From positions 1-57,068 of the IMG/VR virus record IMGVR_UViG_3300046536_000466: a stretch of 57,068 nucleotides of DNA; one strand, written 5' to 3'. A program made the position numbers and the translations under genes. A model generated the notes under the pieces. It worked only from the letters and a program-made list of their open reading frames with translations. It had not been told where the DNA came from and did not search any database. Shown here one piece after another: positions 38,366-47,344 of the stretch (positions are counted from its first letter, which is position 1; every line of letters begins with the position of its first letter). The DNA comes from a virus.

Positions 38366-38986
38366 ATGCCGAAGTGCCTTCCGAACTGCACCTGTAAGCG
38401 CCACTCCAAGGTCGGCAAGTTCTGCCCCGAGGGCTGCACTTGCGCTCGCCACTCGCCCTCCCCGGAACGCGGGCGTCGTATCAGTGAGGCCACGAAGGGC
38501 CGGAAGTTCTCTGCCGCACGTCGCGCCGCCCTGAAGTGCGCCGATGACTGCACCTGCGCAAAGCACACAGTGCGCAATTCCGGCCAGTACCAGCCGGGTT
38601 CTCCCGGCTTCACGGGCAACCACACGGACGAGACGCGCGCCAAGCTCGCGTCCTATACCGGGGAGAGGGCGTCGGCCTACAAGCACGGCCAGTCTCAGAC
38701 CCTCACGTACATCACCTGGAAGGCGATGAGAAGCCGCTGCTACGACCCCGGGAACGCCTCGTACCCCAGCTACGGCGCCCGTGGCATCACCGTCTGCGAG
38801 CAGTGGATGAAGTACGAGAACTTCCTTGCCGACATGGGCGAGCGACCTAGCAAGGACCACTCCATCGACCGCATCGACAACAGCCGCGGGTACGAGCCGG
38901 GCAACTGCCGATGGGCAACGCGAGCCGAGCAGAATGCCAATCGCCGGGATCCTGGGGGCTGGGAGAGGCGCCGTCAGCGCAGCTGA
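38366..38986 (+). CDS. HNH homing endonuclease inserted antisense in the tail operon
   Basis: 206 codons, ATG at 38366. It starts with three CxCxxH clusters (CTCKRHS, CTCARHS, CTCAKHT). These are followed by RRISEATKGRKFSAARRAAL, a NUMOD3-like DNA-binding repeat, then WKAMRSRCYDPGNASYPSYG, ARGITVCEQWMKYENFLADM and HSIDRIDNSRGYEPGNCRWA, the catalytic HNH. All neighbours run the other way; only 50 bases separate its start from the divergent tail gene and 2 bases its stop from the convergent one. TATCAT at 38353 may be its -10. A free-standing homing endonuclease. Confidence 0.9.
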   Translation: MPKCLPNCTCKRHSKVGKFCPEGCTCARHSPSPERGRRISEATKGRKFSAARRAALKCADDCTCAKHTVRNSGQYQPGSPGFTGNHTDETRAKLASYTGERASAYKHGQSQTLTYITWKAMRSRCYDPGNASYPSYGARGITVCEQWMKYENFLADMGERPSKDHSIDRIDNSRGYEPGNCRWATRAEQNANRRDPGGWERRRQRS

Positions 38987-38988
38987 TT

Positions 38989-39447
38989 TCATGCCACCTG
39001 CTCCCAGAGGTCGTTGACGATGAGGGGAAGGGTGATCGTGAGCACCCGGTACTCGTTGCCGGACGTGGTCAGGTAGCCGGCGCGCGCGGATAGGGGGTCT
39101 CCGTAGGCGCCGAGGAGGTCGACCTGGCGGACGAGGCCGTCGAGTTCGAAGTCGCCGGAGTAGGCGGCCATGAGGGCGTCGAGGGCGGTCATCATGTCCG
39201 GGTCGATGGCGTCCTCCGGCTCGGACACCATCGGCGTGTACAGGCGGACGTTGAGGGCGAGGCGGGCGCTGGTCGAGTCCAGGCCGGAGCTGCCGCGGGC
39301 CGGGCCGATCTGCTCCACCCACACCGCGCACGTGAGTCCGGACTGCGGGGCGCTTTTGGGCTCGTGGCCGTTGACGGCGGAGAAGAACCCGGACGCGAGA
39401 GCGTGGGATTCGACCGCGTCGAGGATGGTGCGAATGTCGAGGGCCAT
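38989..39447 (-). CDS. Tail completion/terminator-type protein
   Basis: 152 codons, ATG at 39447. MALDIRTILDAVESHALASG, then NVRLYTPMVSEPEDAIDPDM and ATYLTT-like beta structure near the end. Size, position after head-closure genes and style fit phage tail terminators (gpU-like). Convergent to the HNH gene with a 2-base gap. Confidence 0.72.
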   Translation of the reverse strand: MALDIRTILDAVESHALASGFFSAVNGHEPKSAPQSGLTCAVWVEQIGPARGSSGLDSTSARLALNVRLYTPMVSEPEDAIDPDMMTALDALMAAYSGDFELDGLVRQVDLLGAYGDPLSARAGYLTTSGNEYRVLTITLPLIVNDLWEQVA

Positions 39448-39448
39448 G

Positions 39449-39847
39449 TCAGATCAGCCCCATCGCCTTGTAGCGGGCCAGGAGTTGTACGGCGATCTGT
39501 CGGGCCTTCTGGTCGACGAGGGGCTTCGTGCGGCGGAACGTCTGGTAGCCCGCGAACCGGGTGACCGGGCTGTTGCGGCTTCCGGTCCCTTCCAACCAGG
39601 GCCCGTAGATCACGTTGCCGTCGGAGACGCGGTAGCCCTGTCCGGCCCGGTCAACGCTGATCCGCGACTCGTAGTAGCCGGTCGGGTGCTGGAGCACCGT
39701 CTTGAGGCGCTGCCGGATCAGCTTCTCGCCCTGCTCGGCGATCCGCAGGCTGATCTCGTCCTGGAAGGTGTGCATGGCCGCACGGGTGCGGCCGTCGAAC
39801 ATCGGGCCCCTCTTGGCCAGCCGAACGTCGAACATCGCCTCGGGCAT
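39449..39847 (-). CDS. HK97 gp10-like head-closure/tail-adaptor protein
   Basis: 132 codons, ATG at 39847, first base shared with the upstream stop. FDGRTRAAMHTFQDEISLRI, then PTGYYESRISVDRAGQGYRV and YGPWLEGTGSRNSPVTRFAG, the pattern of HK97-gp10-type neck proteins. Ends with a helix. Confidence 0.8.
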   Translation of the reverse strand: MPEAMFDVRLAKRGPMFDGRTRAAMHTFQDEISLRIAEQGEKLIRQRLKTVLQHPTGYYESRISVDRAGQGYRVSDGNVIYGPWLEGTGSRNSPVTRFAGYQTFRRTKPLVDQKARQIAVQLLARYKAMGLI

Positions 39848-40896
39848 CAGACGCTCCTCATCCGGGCCTTGCGGCCGTGCTCGGTGTACGTCTGGTCCCG
39901 CAGCGTCTGCAGCGCGTCCGCGGACACCTTGGCCGCGCTGTTGCCGGTCGTGGATGCCTTCAGGAACCAGCCCGACCGCTCCTGCGTGAGGATCGTGATC
40001 GCCTCGGCCTTGGCGAGCTGGTGCACCAGACCGGGCGGCACCCACCGGTACACGCTGCTGCCCGAGTTGTGGGCGCCGGCCGTCGTGCCGAGTGCACCGC
40101 GAGTCACGGTGAGCGTCCGCGGCGCGTAGATCGGCACGGTCGTGTGCGCGGCGAGGACGGTCCCGTCGTAGGCCCGCTCGACAGCCAGCAGGTTCCCGGC
40201 GATTTCGTCGATCCGGATCCGTTCCGCGTCGAGGAGGAGCACCTCGTCCACAGCGAACTCGGTGCCGTCCGCGACCGTGAGGGCGACGTCGCTCTTGCTG
40301 CCGCCGAGCGTGCCGGTCTGCCCGGTGGACGTCTGCGATCGGCCGGTCACGATGAGGCGCTCGGAGTCGAGTCGGAGTACGGAGCCGACGCCGATCTCTG
40401 CGGATGTGGCACCGTCCACGGTCACGGTGGTCTGCGTGTCGTCCACCGAGCCGACGGTGTCGCCGAGGGTGGCCTCTACGAGCGCGCAGCCTGCCCACAG
40501 GCCGTCGATCTGGATGTCGCGCTGGTAGGTGTCGCCGCCGCCGAACGTCGCGTCCGAGCCGATGTTGAGTTCGAGCCGGCTGTACGGCGGCCCGGACCGG
40601 TTCGGCTCCAGCAGAACATCGGAGGTGGAGACGGTAGTGCCGCCGCTGCTGATCGCGGTCAGCGAGACGAGTTCGCTGTCGTCGAGCCACAGCCGCCACG
40701 ACGTCCCGTACTGGGGGGACGGCCAGTCGAAGTAGCGGGTGGCCAGGACCGGGTAGAAGCGGCGGTGGCAGAGGCTGTCCACGCTGCGGGAGGCGGCAGC
40801 GAGAGCACTGTCGATCTCGCGGCGGTTGCGCGCCGACTCCTTGACGTCGAGGGCGCGCATCACGTCTTCACGGGTGGCGTACCAGGGGGTTTCCAT
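39847..40896 (-). CDS. Head-tail connector (gp6-like) protein with extra domain
   Basis: 349 codons, ATG at 40896. The N terminus WYATREDVMRALDVKESARN and ALAAASRSVDSLCHRRFYPV are typical of the small head-tail connector family, normally about 100-200 residues. Here the middle (residues 110-270) is an all-beta insert with repeats such as VTVDGATSAEIGVGSVLRLD. It sits between the capsid-side genes and the gp10-like gene. Confidence 0.78.
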   Translation of the reverse strand: METPWYATREDVMRALDVKESARNRREIDSALAAASRSVDSLCHRRFYPVLATRYFDWPSPQYGTSWRLWLDDSELVSLTAISSGGTTVSTSDVLLEPNRSGPPYSRLELNIGSDATFGGGDTYQRDIQIDGLWAGCALVEATLGDTVGSVDDTQTTVTVDGATSAEIGVGSVLRLDSERLIVTGRSQTSTGQTGTLGGSKSDVALTVADGTEFAVDEVLLLDAERIRIDEIAGNLLAVERAYDGTVLAAHTTVPIYAPRTLTVTRGALGTTAGAHNSGSSVYRWVPPGLVHQLAKAEAITILTQERSGWFLKASTTGNSAAKVSADALQTLRDQTYTEHGRKARMRSV

Positions 40897-40902
40897 GTCT
40901 CG

Positions 40903-42021
40903 TCACCTCCTCTCAAGTGCGGTGCTGACGTGCCCGATCAGGCGGCCACCGGTGCCCCAGATCTGGCCGTCGAACGGGCAGTAGCGCTCGTTGCGGGGCC
41001 CGGCGCGGAGTGGTTCTCCGCAGTCCAGGCAGGCCACCGGGTCCCGTTGCTGCTCCTCGCGGTAGAGCTGTGCGCCCTCGCGGAGGATGTCGAGCAGCCC
41101 GTACCAGGACCCGGACTCCGCGGCCCCGGGGACGTGGCCGCGCGCCGTTCCGGTGAGCCCGCCGAAGTGGCCGGACGCTGTCCCGGTGACGTGCGAGGGG
41201 GAGCCGGCCGTACCGGTGAGGCCGCCGAACTGCACGCCTGCGGCGCCGATGACGGTGCGGAGACCAGTGGCGGTGCCGGTCAGCGTGCCGCCTGCGAGAG
41301 CGGCAGTGCCGGTGACCTTGCGGGTGCCGCTTCCCGTGCCAGCCAGCGCGCCGAACGCGCCCACGGCCGTGCCGGTAACACTGTTGGAGAGAGGGGGGTC
41401 GGCCTCGGTGGACACGGCGGTCGTTCCGGCCGTCAGGTTGCGTCCGTGGCCGGAGTGGTCGGTCAGGTCGGTGGAGTCGGTGAGCGGCCAGGATGCCCAC
41501 AGGCTGGCCGTGATGACCGGGGTGGCGCTCGCCCACTCGGCCTCGATCTGCACCTGGGTGAGCTCGGTCGTCCAGACGCGGACGTAAGCGAGCCTGCCGT
41601 TGAAGCTCTCGCTGCTGTCGGCCGGGGCCCGGCCGCCGAGGGTGATCCCGTCCGGGGTGCCGACGCCGACCGTGCCGGAGTCGACCTCAGTCGTCCCGCC
41701 GATCGTGTTGACGTAGGACTTGCCGGTCGTGCCGGAGCAGGAGATCGCCACCTTGCGCCACGCGCCGACAGCCATGCCCGTCGCGTTCGTGACGGAGCCG
41801 CCGCCGGTGAAGTAGTTCGGGCCGCCGAGGCCATCGCTACTGGTTGCCCAGGTTGCGACGGTGCTGCCACCTGAGGAGGAGTGCAGGCGGGCGAACGTCG
41901 AGTTCGCGTCCGTGTCGACCGACACGTAGGCCCACGCGGTGATGGTGAACCCGGAGCCGACCGAGAACATCGTTCCGGCGAACGAGATCCGGTCGCTGGC
42001 TGCGTCGAACCTGGTGGACAT
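40903..42021 (-). CDS. LamG/concanavalin-type structural protein with repeats and C-terminal zinc ribbon
   Basis: 372 codons, ATG at 42021. Residues 1-165 have the LamG/laminin-like jelly-roll pattern (ITAWAYVSVDTDANSTFARL, AYVRVWTTELTQVQIEAEW). Residues 215-300 are Gly/Thr-rich repeats (TGTAVGAFGALAGTGSGTRK, LTGTATGLRTVIGAAGVQFG). The end has CLDCGEPLRAGPRNERYCPF, a zinc ribbon. Likely a head surface or tail decoration protein that may bind sugar; the module order is unusual. Confidence 0.74.
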   Translation of the reverse strand: MSTRFDAASDRISFAGTMFSVGSGFTITAWAYVSVDTDANSTFARLHSSSGGSTVATWATSSDGLGGPNYFTGGGSVTNATGMAVGAWRKVAISCSGTTGKSYVNTIGGTTEVDSGTVGVGTPDGITLGGRAPADSSESFNGRLAYVRVWTTELTQVQIEAEWASATPVITASLWASWPLTDSTDLTDHSGHGRNLTAGTTAVSTEADPPLSNSVTGTAVGAFGALAGTGSGTRKVTGTAALAGGTLTGTATGLRTVIGAAGVQFGGLTGTAGSPSHVTGTASGHFGGLTGTARGHVPGAAESGSWYGLLDILREGAQLYREEQQRDPVACLDCGEPLRAGPRNERYCPFDGQIWGTGGRLIGHVSTALERR

Positions 42022-42056
42022 TCGGGTTCACCTCCTCTCAGGGCTGGGCTGGTTGG

Positions 42057-42422
42057 TCAGGACGCGACAGGGATGGTCTGGACGAGGCTCCCGGCCGGGA
42101 TCGTGAACGTGTCGCCGGACGTGACGGCGTTCGCGGTGATGACCCCGGACCCGCCGAAGGTGCCGCCGCTGGACGCCGACCACTCCGAGTAGTGCGTGAA
42201 GTCCTCCGACCCAGCCACGCCGGTCCAGACCAGGTCCGCAGTCGTGGTCATCGAGGCACCCGACGCGGAGCCCCACGTCGCCTGCTTGCGGGTCGTCTCG
42301 GTCGCAGCGTTCGACGTGCCATTCGCCCCGGGCGCACCCACGTGGAGCTTGATCCACGAGTAGGTGCTGCCCTGGGTGTTCAGGACCGCGTTCGCTGCTG
42401 CGGTGGAGAACCCCTCAGCCAT
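42057..42422 (-). CDS. Structural protein of the head module
   Basis: 121 codons, ATG at 42422. FSTAAANAVLNTQGSTYSWI, KLHVGAPGANGTSNAATETT, GVITANAVTSGDTFTIPAGS. This small beta protein (AN-GT-A-ET-R-pattern) is common in actinophage head/tail modules. Overall sequence fits a decoration or tail-fibre component. Confidence 0.74.
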   Translation of the reverse strand: MAEGFSTAAANAVLNTQGSTYSWIKLHVGAPGANGTSNAATETTRKQATWGSASGASMTTTADLVWTGVAGSEDFTHYSEWSASSGGTFGGSGVITANAVTSGDTFTIPAGSLVQTIPVAS

Positions 42423-42424
42423 CG

Positions 42425-42745
42425 CTACTTACCTCGCGCCCTGCGCTGCCGGGGCGCCTTCTCAGACTCCTCGGCCACCGCCTCGCCCTCGACCGGCGGC
42501 AGCGCCGAGCCGGAACCGTCTCCGGTCACCTCGTCCCCGTCGACCGCAGTCATCGGCTCACCGGTGCCGGGGTCCTCCTGAAAGGCCGCGTTCGTTGCAC
42601 CACCGTGAACGGTGATCTTCGCCATCTCGTCCTCCTCCGGAGGCTGCGTGTTCTCGTTGACGCGGACAGTCGACCCGCACTGCGGGCACTTCGGTGCGCC
42701 CACCGCGTACCGGGTCGTGCACTCCCCGCACTCCCACAGCGCCAT
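42425..42745 (-). CDS. Zinc-ribbon protein of the head module
   Basis: 106 codons, ATG at 42745, first base shared with the upstream stop. WECGECTTRYAVGAPKCPQC is a full four-Cys ribbon at the N terminus; the rest is acidic and disordered, ending in a basic RQRRARGK. Possible packaging or scaffold accessory factor. Confidence 0.7.
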   Translation of the reverse strand: MALWECGECTTRYAVGAPKCPQCGSTVRVNENTQPPEEDEMAKITVHGGATNAAFQEDPGTGEPMTAVDGDEVTGDGSGSALPPVEGEAVAEESEKAPRQRRARGK

Positions 42746-43263
42746 CAGGAAAGCGCCGCCTGAAGGTTCGCGGGCGCCCGGCCGGCGGCCAGGTCGTGGA
42801 GCAGGTACAGAACTCCGCCGAGCTGCGCGTTCGTACCGACGTCCGCGACGTCGAGGGACACGTAGGAGTAGCCGTCCGACAGCGACGTGCCGAGCACCGG
42901 GATGACGAGGATCTGCTGCGACTCCGCCGACGTGCCCGCACCGCCCGGGTCCGTGATCGTCGCCGCCGCGGCCTGCGAGACACGCGACCAGGTCTCGGTC
43001 CCCGCGAGCGTGGTCGCGTTCTTCAGGTAGTAGTGGTCGATGGCCACGAGGTTCGACGAGGTGCCCGAGCTGGACGCGGTGTGCTGCTTCAGCGTCACCA
43101 CCGGGTCGTCACCCGCCGTACCGGCCGCCTTGAAGACCACGATCGTGAGAGCAGCGGCGCGCTTCAGTGAGACGCGCTTGCCGGTGACGGCAGCGGACGA
43201 GAGGTCGACCGGGGCCGCACCGACGCTGATGTCGAACAGCCTGCCGAGTCCTTCGGATGCCAT
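42745..43263 (-). CDS. Head protein downstream of the capsid
   Basis: 172 codons, ATG at 43263. GRLFDISVGAAPVDLSSAAV, then LTIVVFKAAGTAGDDPVVTL. All-beta. The position immediately after the major capsid gene and the style fit a capsid decoration protein. A strong hairpin lies between the two genes. Confidence 0.72.
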   Translation of the reverse strand: MASEGLGRLFDISVGAAPVDLSSAAVTGKRVSLKRAAALTIVVFKAAGTAGDDPVVTLKQHTASSSGTSSNLVAIDHYYLKNATTLAGTETWSRVSQAAAATITDPGGAGTSAESQQILVIPVLGTSLSDGYSYVSLDVADVGTNAQLGGVLYLLHDLAAGRAPANLQAALS

Positions 43264-43323
43264 GAGGGTTCTCCTGTCTGGGGGTTGCCGGTTCGGGGCG
43301 ACACTGCCGACCCGGGTGGTGCA

Positions 43324-43353
43324 CCGCCGCCGGGGGTTGAATGCCGGCGGCGG
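43324..43353. terminator. Hairpin after the major capsid gene
   Basis: CCGCCGCCGG pairs with CCGGCGGCGG around 10 bases. It would lower transcription of genes downstream of the capsid, a usual feature of highly expressed capsid genes. Confidence 0.66.
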
Positions 43354-43362
43354 CCAGGGGTG

Positions 43363-44721
43363 TTACGCGGCGAGCTCGATGAAGGGGGAGAGCTTGTTCG
43401 TGGAGCCGTTCTGGGGGGTGATCGCGGACTGGATCCACGGGCGGCCGTCGACGCGCTGGATGATCCGGAACGTGGTCTTGTCGGAGCCGAACTGGTAGTC
43501 CGTCGAGGAGTCGGCGGTCATGATCTGCCGGTCGCCCAGCAGGTAGTAGGAGAGGTCGACGAACGCGAGGTCGCCGCGGGAGCCGAGGGCGCCCGCCTTC
43601 TCCGTGATGATCAGCGGCCGGCCGAAAATGGTCATCGGCATGCCCGCGGCGGCGTTGACGACGAACACGCTGTTGCCGCCGGTGCCGACGGTGAGGCTCA
43701 TCTGGAGGAGCTGGGGGATGGCGTCGGGGGAGCACATCCACACGGCGCGCGACAGGCTGGAGGGCAGCATCTGCGCGAACATGTTGACGATGTCCGGGTA
43801 CTTGATCAGGTTGGTGGTGGTGCGGGCGACGGCGATCGCGGCAGGGTTCCCGGCGCCGCGGAAGCCGAGGGGTTCGCCGACTCCGCTGCCGGTCTGGCAC
43901 TTCGCGTCCTCCTCGAACGCGAGGGCCTGCGGCCACAGCGTCTCGATGAGCGCGGAGAACGAGGTGATGGAGTCCTGGAGCAGCTCGTTCGGGACGGCGC
44001 TGAGGCCGGTGAGCTTCTTCGCGTCGAGCGTGACCCGGCCGAACTTGGGGCTGGAGTCGGTGAGGGCTGCGCCTTCCTCACCCCAGTAGGCGACCATGCC
44101 GCCGAAGACGCTGCCGTTGTTGGTGGTGGTGTCGATCATCGGGAACGGAACCCGCGCCGACTCCATCGGCACGACCGTGGCGAGCGGCCGCACCACGGAC
44201 TGCTCCAGAGCAAGCTGAAGGAGCTGGCTCCGCAGGGTCTCCGGGACGAGGAACCCGCCGTCGGCCGGGCTGACGCTGCTCGCAGCGTTGCGGAGCGCGG
44301 CCAGCTTGTCGCCGTCGGCCTGCGGGTTCTTGTGCCAGATGTTGCGCACGTAGTCGATCGAGTTCTCGAAGTGCTTGTCGACCTGCGCGCCGGCTGCGGT
44401 CGCGTTGTAGGCGGTGCCCTGCCGGTGGGAGGTGAGCATCCCGCTGCCGCGCTTGGCCTGCGGGTCGAGGTCGAGACGCTTGATCCCGTCCTTCGCGTCG
44501 TTCATGCCGTTCTCGCGCATCATCTGCGCGAAGACGCGCTGCGTCTCCTCGGCCACCAGCCGGTTCAGGTCGGTGCCCTCGCCCTGGAGCGCGGTGCCGT
44601 AGGCGGTGATGAACTCTGTCAGGGACTCTCGCGAGGCCATGACCTCCTTCAGCTTCGCGCCGTCGGCGAGCATCTCCGCCAGTTCGTCGGCGTTGCGCGG
44701 GATGGTCATCGTGGGTGCCAC
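43363..44721 (-). CDS. Major capsid protein, HK97 fold
   Basis: 452 codons, GTG at 44721 with GAAGGAGG five bases before, the best ribosome site in the head module. The N-terminal 110 residues are a helical delta-like domain (ADELAEMLADGAKLKEVMAS, LVAEETQRVFAQMMRENGMN). The HK97 core starts at about VSPADGGFLVPETLRSQLLQ, includes NELLQDSITSFSALIETLWP and GEPLGFRG, and ends IQSAITPQNGSTNKLSPFIE. Located after the protease and portal genes. Confidence 0.93.
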   Translation of the reverse strand: MAPTMTIPRNADELAEMLADGAKLKEVMASRESLTEFITAYGTALQGEGTDLNRLVAEETQRVFAQMMRENGMNDAKDGIKRLDLDPQAKRGSGMLTSHRQGTAYNATAAGAQVDKHFENSIDYVRNIWHKNPQADGDKLAALRNAASSVSPADGGFLVPETLRSQLLQLALEQSVVRPLATVVPMESARVPFPMIDTTTNNGSVFGGMVAYWGEEGAALTDSSPKFGRVTLDAKKLTGLSAVPNELLQDSITSFSALIETLWPQALAFEEDAKCQTGSGVGEPLGFRGAGNPAAIAVARTTTNLIKYPDIVNMFAQMLPSSLSRAVWMCSPDAIPQLLQMSLTVGTGGNSVFVVNAAAGMPMTIFGRPLIITEKAGALGSRGDLAFVDLSYYLLGDRQIMTADSSTDYQFGSDKTTFRIIQRVDGRPWIQSAITPQNGSTNKLSPFIELAA

Positions 44722-44732
44722 AGTTGCCTCCT

Positions 44733-45830
44733 TCAGGCCGTCGCCGCGCTGGACGACGTGTCGGGCTCGATCAGGTTGGAGACGAGCGCCGACCATGCGT
44801 CTGCGTCGTCGGGGATGAGGGCGGCGACCATGGCCGTCCAGTCGTTGGCGGGTTCCGGCTGGGTGCCGGGCTCCGCGGGTTCGATGAGGTCGGCCGCGGC
44901 CACAGGCTCGGCCGGGACGTCAGGTTCTGTAGCGGGCTCCGGAGTGGCGACGGGCTGCGGTTCGGACTCGGCGTTCTTCGTCCGGACCATGGCGCGGAGG
45001 GCCTCGACCATCTGCTCGTCGAGGGCGTCGCCGATGTTGATGACGAGCGTCGACTGCGCCTCGTCGGCCGCTGGCGGGGGCTTCGGCGCTTCCGCCTTGG
45101 CCGGGCCGGTGTAGCCGTAGGCGGTGAGGTCGAACTCCTTGCGCATCTCCGGCTCCGCCTCGTCCGCGCCTGGTTCGACCGGCTCGGTCACAGGCTCGCC
45201 ACGCTTCGGAACAGAGACCGCCTCGTCCGCAAGCCCGGCCGTGACCGCGTCGTCGGGCAGGTACCAGGTCTCCGCGCGCATCTGCTCACGCCACTGCTCC
45301 CGGGTGCCGCCTGCCCGTGCGGCGTAAGCGTCCGCGATGTTGTCTGAGATGAGGTCGAGGAGTTCGCCCATCTCCCCCATGTCTGCGGCGTTGCCCATGC
45401 ACAGACCGGACGCCTCGTGGATCATGAGCATGGTGTTCGGGGCCATCTCGATCCGGTCCCCGGCCATCGCGATGACGGAGGCGATCGATGCCGCGATCCC
45501 GTCGACCTGAATCGTGACGCTCGCGGGGTGGGAGCGCAGCGCGTTGGCGATCGCGATGCCCTCGAACACCGACCCGCCAGGCGAGTTGATGCGCACCCGT
45601 AGGTTCGGGGACGTGATGCCGCGAAGATCGGCGATCATCTGATCGGCGGTGCAGCCCCACCATCCGCCCACCTCGTCGTACAGCATCAGTTCGGCTTCGT
45701 CCGGGTCTGCCGCGTTGGTGATGCGATACCAGGACCGGGCCTCCACGCCGAGGTACGCGCGCTGCTTCTCCGCCTGCTCGCGCTGGCTGGCCATGAAGGT
45801 GGCCGCCTTGCTGGGCAGCGTGATGTTCAT
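44733..45830 (-). CDS. ClpP-type head maturation protease with scaffold-like tail
   Basis: 365 codons, ATG at 45830. VRINSPGGSVFEGIAIANAL, the Ser in DGIAASIASVIAMAGDRIEM and the His in MLMIHEASGLCMGNAADMGE are the ClpP-family catalytic features. Residues 225-365 are acidic and Pro-rich (PVTEPVEPGADEAEPEMRKE), with helical parts, as in protease-scaffold fusions. It would process the capsid shell during assembly. Confidence 0.9.
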   Translation of the reverse strand: MNITLPSKAATFMASQREQAEKQRAYLGVEARSWYRITNAADPDEAELMLYDEVGGWWGCTADQMIADLRGITSPNLRVRINSPGGSVFEGIAIANALRSHPASVTIQVDGIAASIASVIAMAGDRIEMAPNTMLMIHEASGLCMGNAADMGEMGELLDLISDNIADAYAARAGGTREQWREQMRAETWYLPDDAVTAGLADEAVSVPKRGEPVTEPVEPGADEAEPEMRKEFDLTAYGYTGPAKAEAPKPPPAADEAQSTLVINIGDALDEQMVEALRAMVRTKNAESEPQPVATPEPATEPDVPAEPVAAADLIEPAEPGTQPEPANDWTAMVAALIPDDADAWSALVSNLIEPDTSSSAATA

Positions 45831-47326
45831 GAGCCCTCTCCCTTACGGCCGCGCTTCACGACACGGCAGCGGCACTCGTTGCCGTGTGCTGCGCCCTCGC
45901 AGTGCACGTAGCCGGAGCCGCCGGGGTAGTCCTCGTAGGCCTGCTGCCGGTTCTTGTACGTCCGGTCTGCGTTGTCGGCACACGGCTGGCAGACGTTGTC
46001 GTCGCCTGCGGTTTCGACCTCCCACCGCTGCGCGTTCTCAACGTCTCCGCCGGTCAGCCTGGCTACGGCCTGCGCCCACGACGCGTCAGGCTCCGTCGGC
46101 ACAGCGGGGATCGCTGGGGTGCCGCGGAATGCGATCTCCGGCAGGCCGACAGCAGAGAGGACACCCTTGGGTTCGAAGCCTGCGGAGACGAGTGCCTGCG
46201 CAGCATTGGCCTGTGCGGTGAGCTGCTTCGACTCCATCTCGACGTCCCCGGTGACGGGGTCCTCGAAGTCGAACTCCAAACCCTGGCCTGTGGCGCCGAA
46301 CATCGGCAGCAGGCGAGTGTTGAGGACTTCGCGGGTGCGTTGCAGGCGGACGCGGATCAGCCACTTTGCGAAGATCGCCTCGGCCGACTCCATGTTGGCC
46401 CTGTTGGCGTCATCCACCGTGCCCAGCATGGGTTTCGGGAAACCGAAGGCCTCGCGGATGATCTCGCGGGATGCGTTGCGGAGTTCCGCGAACTGCATGT
46501 CCGCCATGCTGTAACTGCGGTCGACCCAGGTCAGGCCGTTCTCCAGAACCGCGACCCTGTGCGCGTTGGAGACGCCGCGGTGCTGCTCGTTCCACCGGTC
46601 CCGGAACTCATTGAACTCCTCGTCAGACAGGCGCTGATCGGCCTGAACGATCCCACCGGGCTGCGCCGAGTTACGGAAGAACTGCGCGTTCCACTCGGCG
46701 GATGCGCGCGCGGAGTCGAGGTCGGCGAGCAGCGTCTGCACCGGACCCCACCCGCGGTACGGATCCAGGGGATTGGGGCGGCGGAGCATGATGACGTCGT
46801 CCAGGCCGAGCGGGACCTGCTCACCGGTCGGCGACGAGTACCTGTACCCGGACAGGAAAGTGTCCCGGTCGGGTACCGGAACCATCCGGTCGGGGCGGGC
46901 GAACCAGAGTTCCAGCGGGATGCTGCTGCGCTCGTGGCGGGCGGTGATCCACCACTGTTCGCCGGTCAGTTCCTCGTGCTGCTGCGTCGCTTCGCGCCAC
47001 TGCGGGCCGGTCATGAACGGGTTCGGCTGGTTCCACAGGTCGAGGGCTGCGTGGGAGGTGACTTCTTTGCGGTCCTCGTCGCGGCCGCTCTTGGCGCTGC
47101 GGTAGAGGTGCCATTCGACCTGGCTGTAGGCGGTGGTGATCCGCTCCACGATGGCGAAGAGGGTCCCGACGCTGCCCATGGCCCGCATCTGGGCTTCCTG
47201 GCCGGCGGGTCGGACGATGCTGGAGATGAGGCCGCTGCGCCCGCCGGATGGGGCGAGGGCGATCGGTGAGCGGTTGGTGAAGGTGGCGGTGGCTTTGCCG
47301 AGGGCTCCGAAGAGGGTCCTGCCCAC
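45827..47326 (-). CDS. Portal protein with MuF-like C-terminal domain
   Basis: 499 codons, GTG at 47326. The portal core (AIVERITTAYSQVEWHLYRS, HAALDLWNQPNPFMTGPQWR, REIIREAFGFPKPMLGTVDD, FAKWLIRVRLQRTREVLNTR) is typical of HK97-type siphophages. After residue 440 there is VCQPCADNADRTYKNRQQA, YPGGSGYVHCEGAAHGNECR: the Cys/His end of the MuF/phage minor head domain, normally a separate gene. So portal and minor head protein appear fused. Confidence 0.92.
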   Translation of the reverse strand: MGRTLFGALGKATATFTNRSPIALAPSGGRSGLISSIVRPAGQEAQMRAMGSVGTLFAIVERITTAYSQVEWHLYRSAKSGRDEDRKEVTSHAALDLWNQPNPFMTGPQWREATQQHEELTGEQWWITARHERSSIPLELWFARPDRMVPVPDRDTFLSGYRYSSPTGEQVPLGLDDVIMLRRPNPLDPYRGWGPVQTLLADLDSARASAEWNAQFFRNSAQPGGIVQADQRLSDEEFNEFRDRWNEQHRGVSNAHRVAVLENGLTWVDRSYSMADMQFAELRNASREIIREAFGFPKPMLGTVDDANRANMESAEAIFAKWLIRVRLQRTREVLNTRLLPMFGATGQGLEFDFEDPVTGDVEMESKQLTAQANAAQALVSAGFEPKGVLSAVGLPEIAFRGTPAIPAVPTEPDASWAQAVARLTGGDVENAQRWEVETAGDDNVCQPCADNADRTYKNRQQAYEDYPGGSGYVHCEGAAHGNECRCRVVKRGRKGEGS

Positions 47327-47344
47327 CGGCCACCCCCTTCACGG

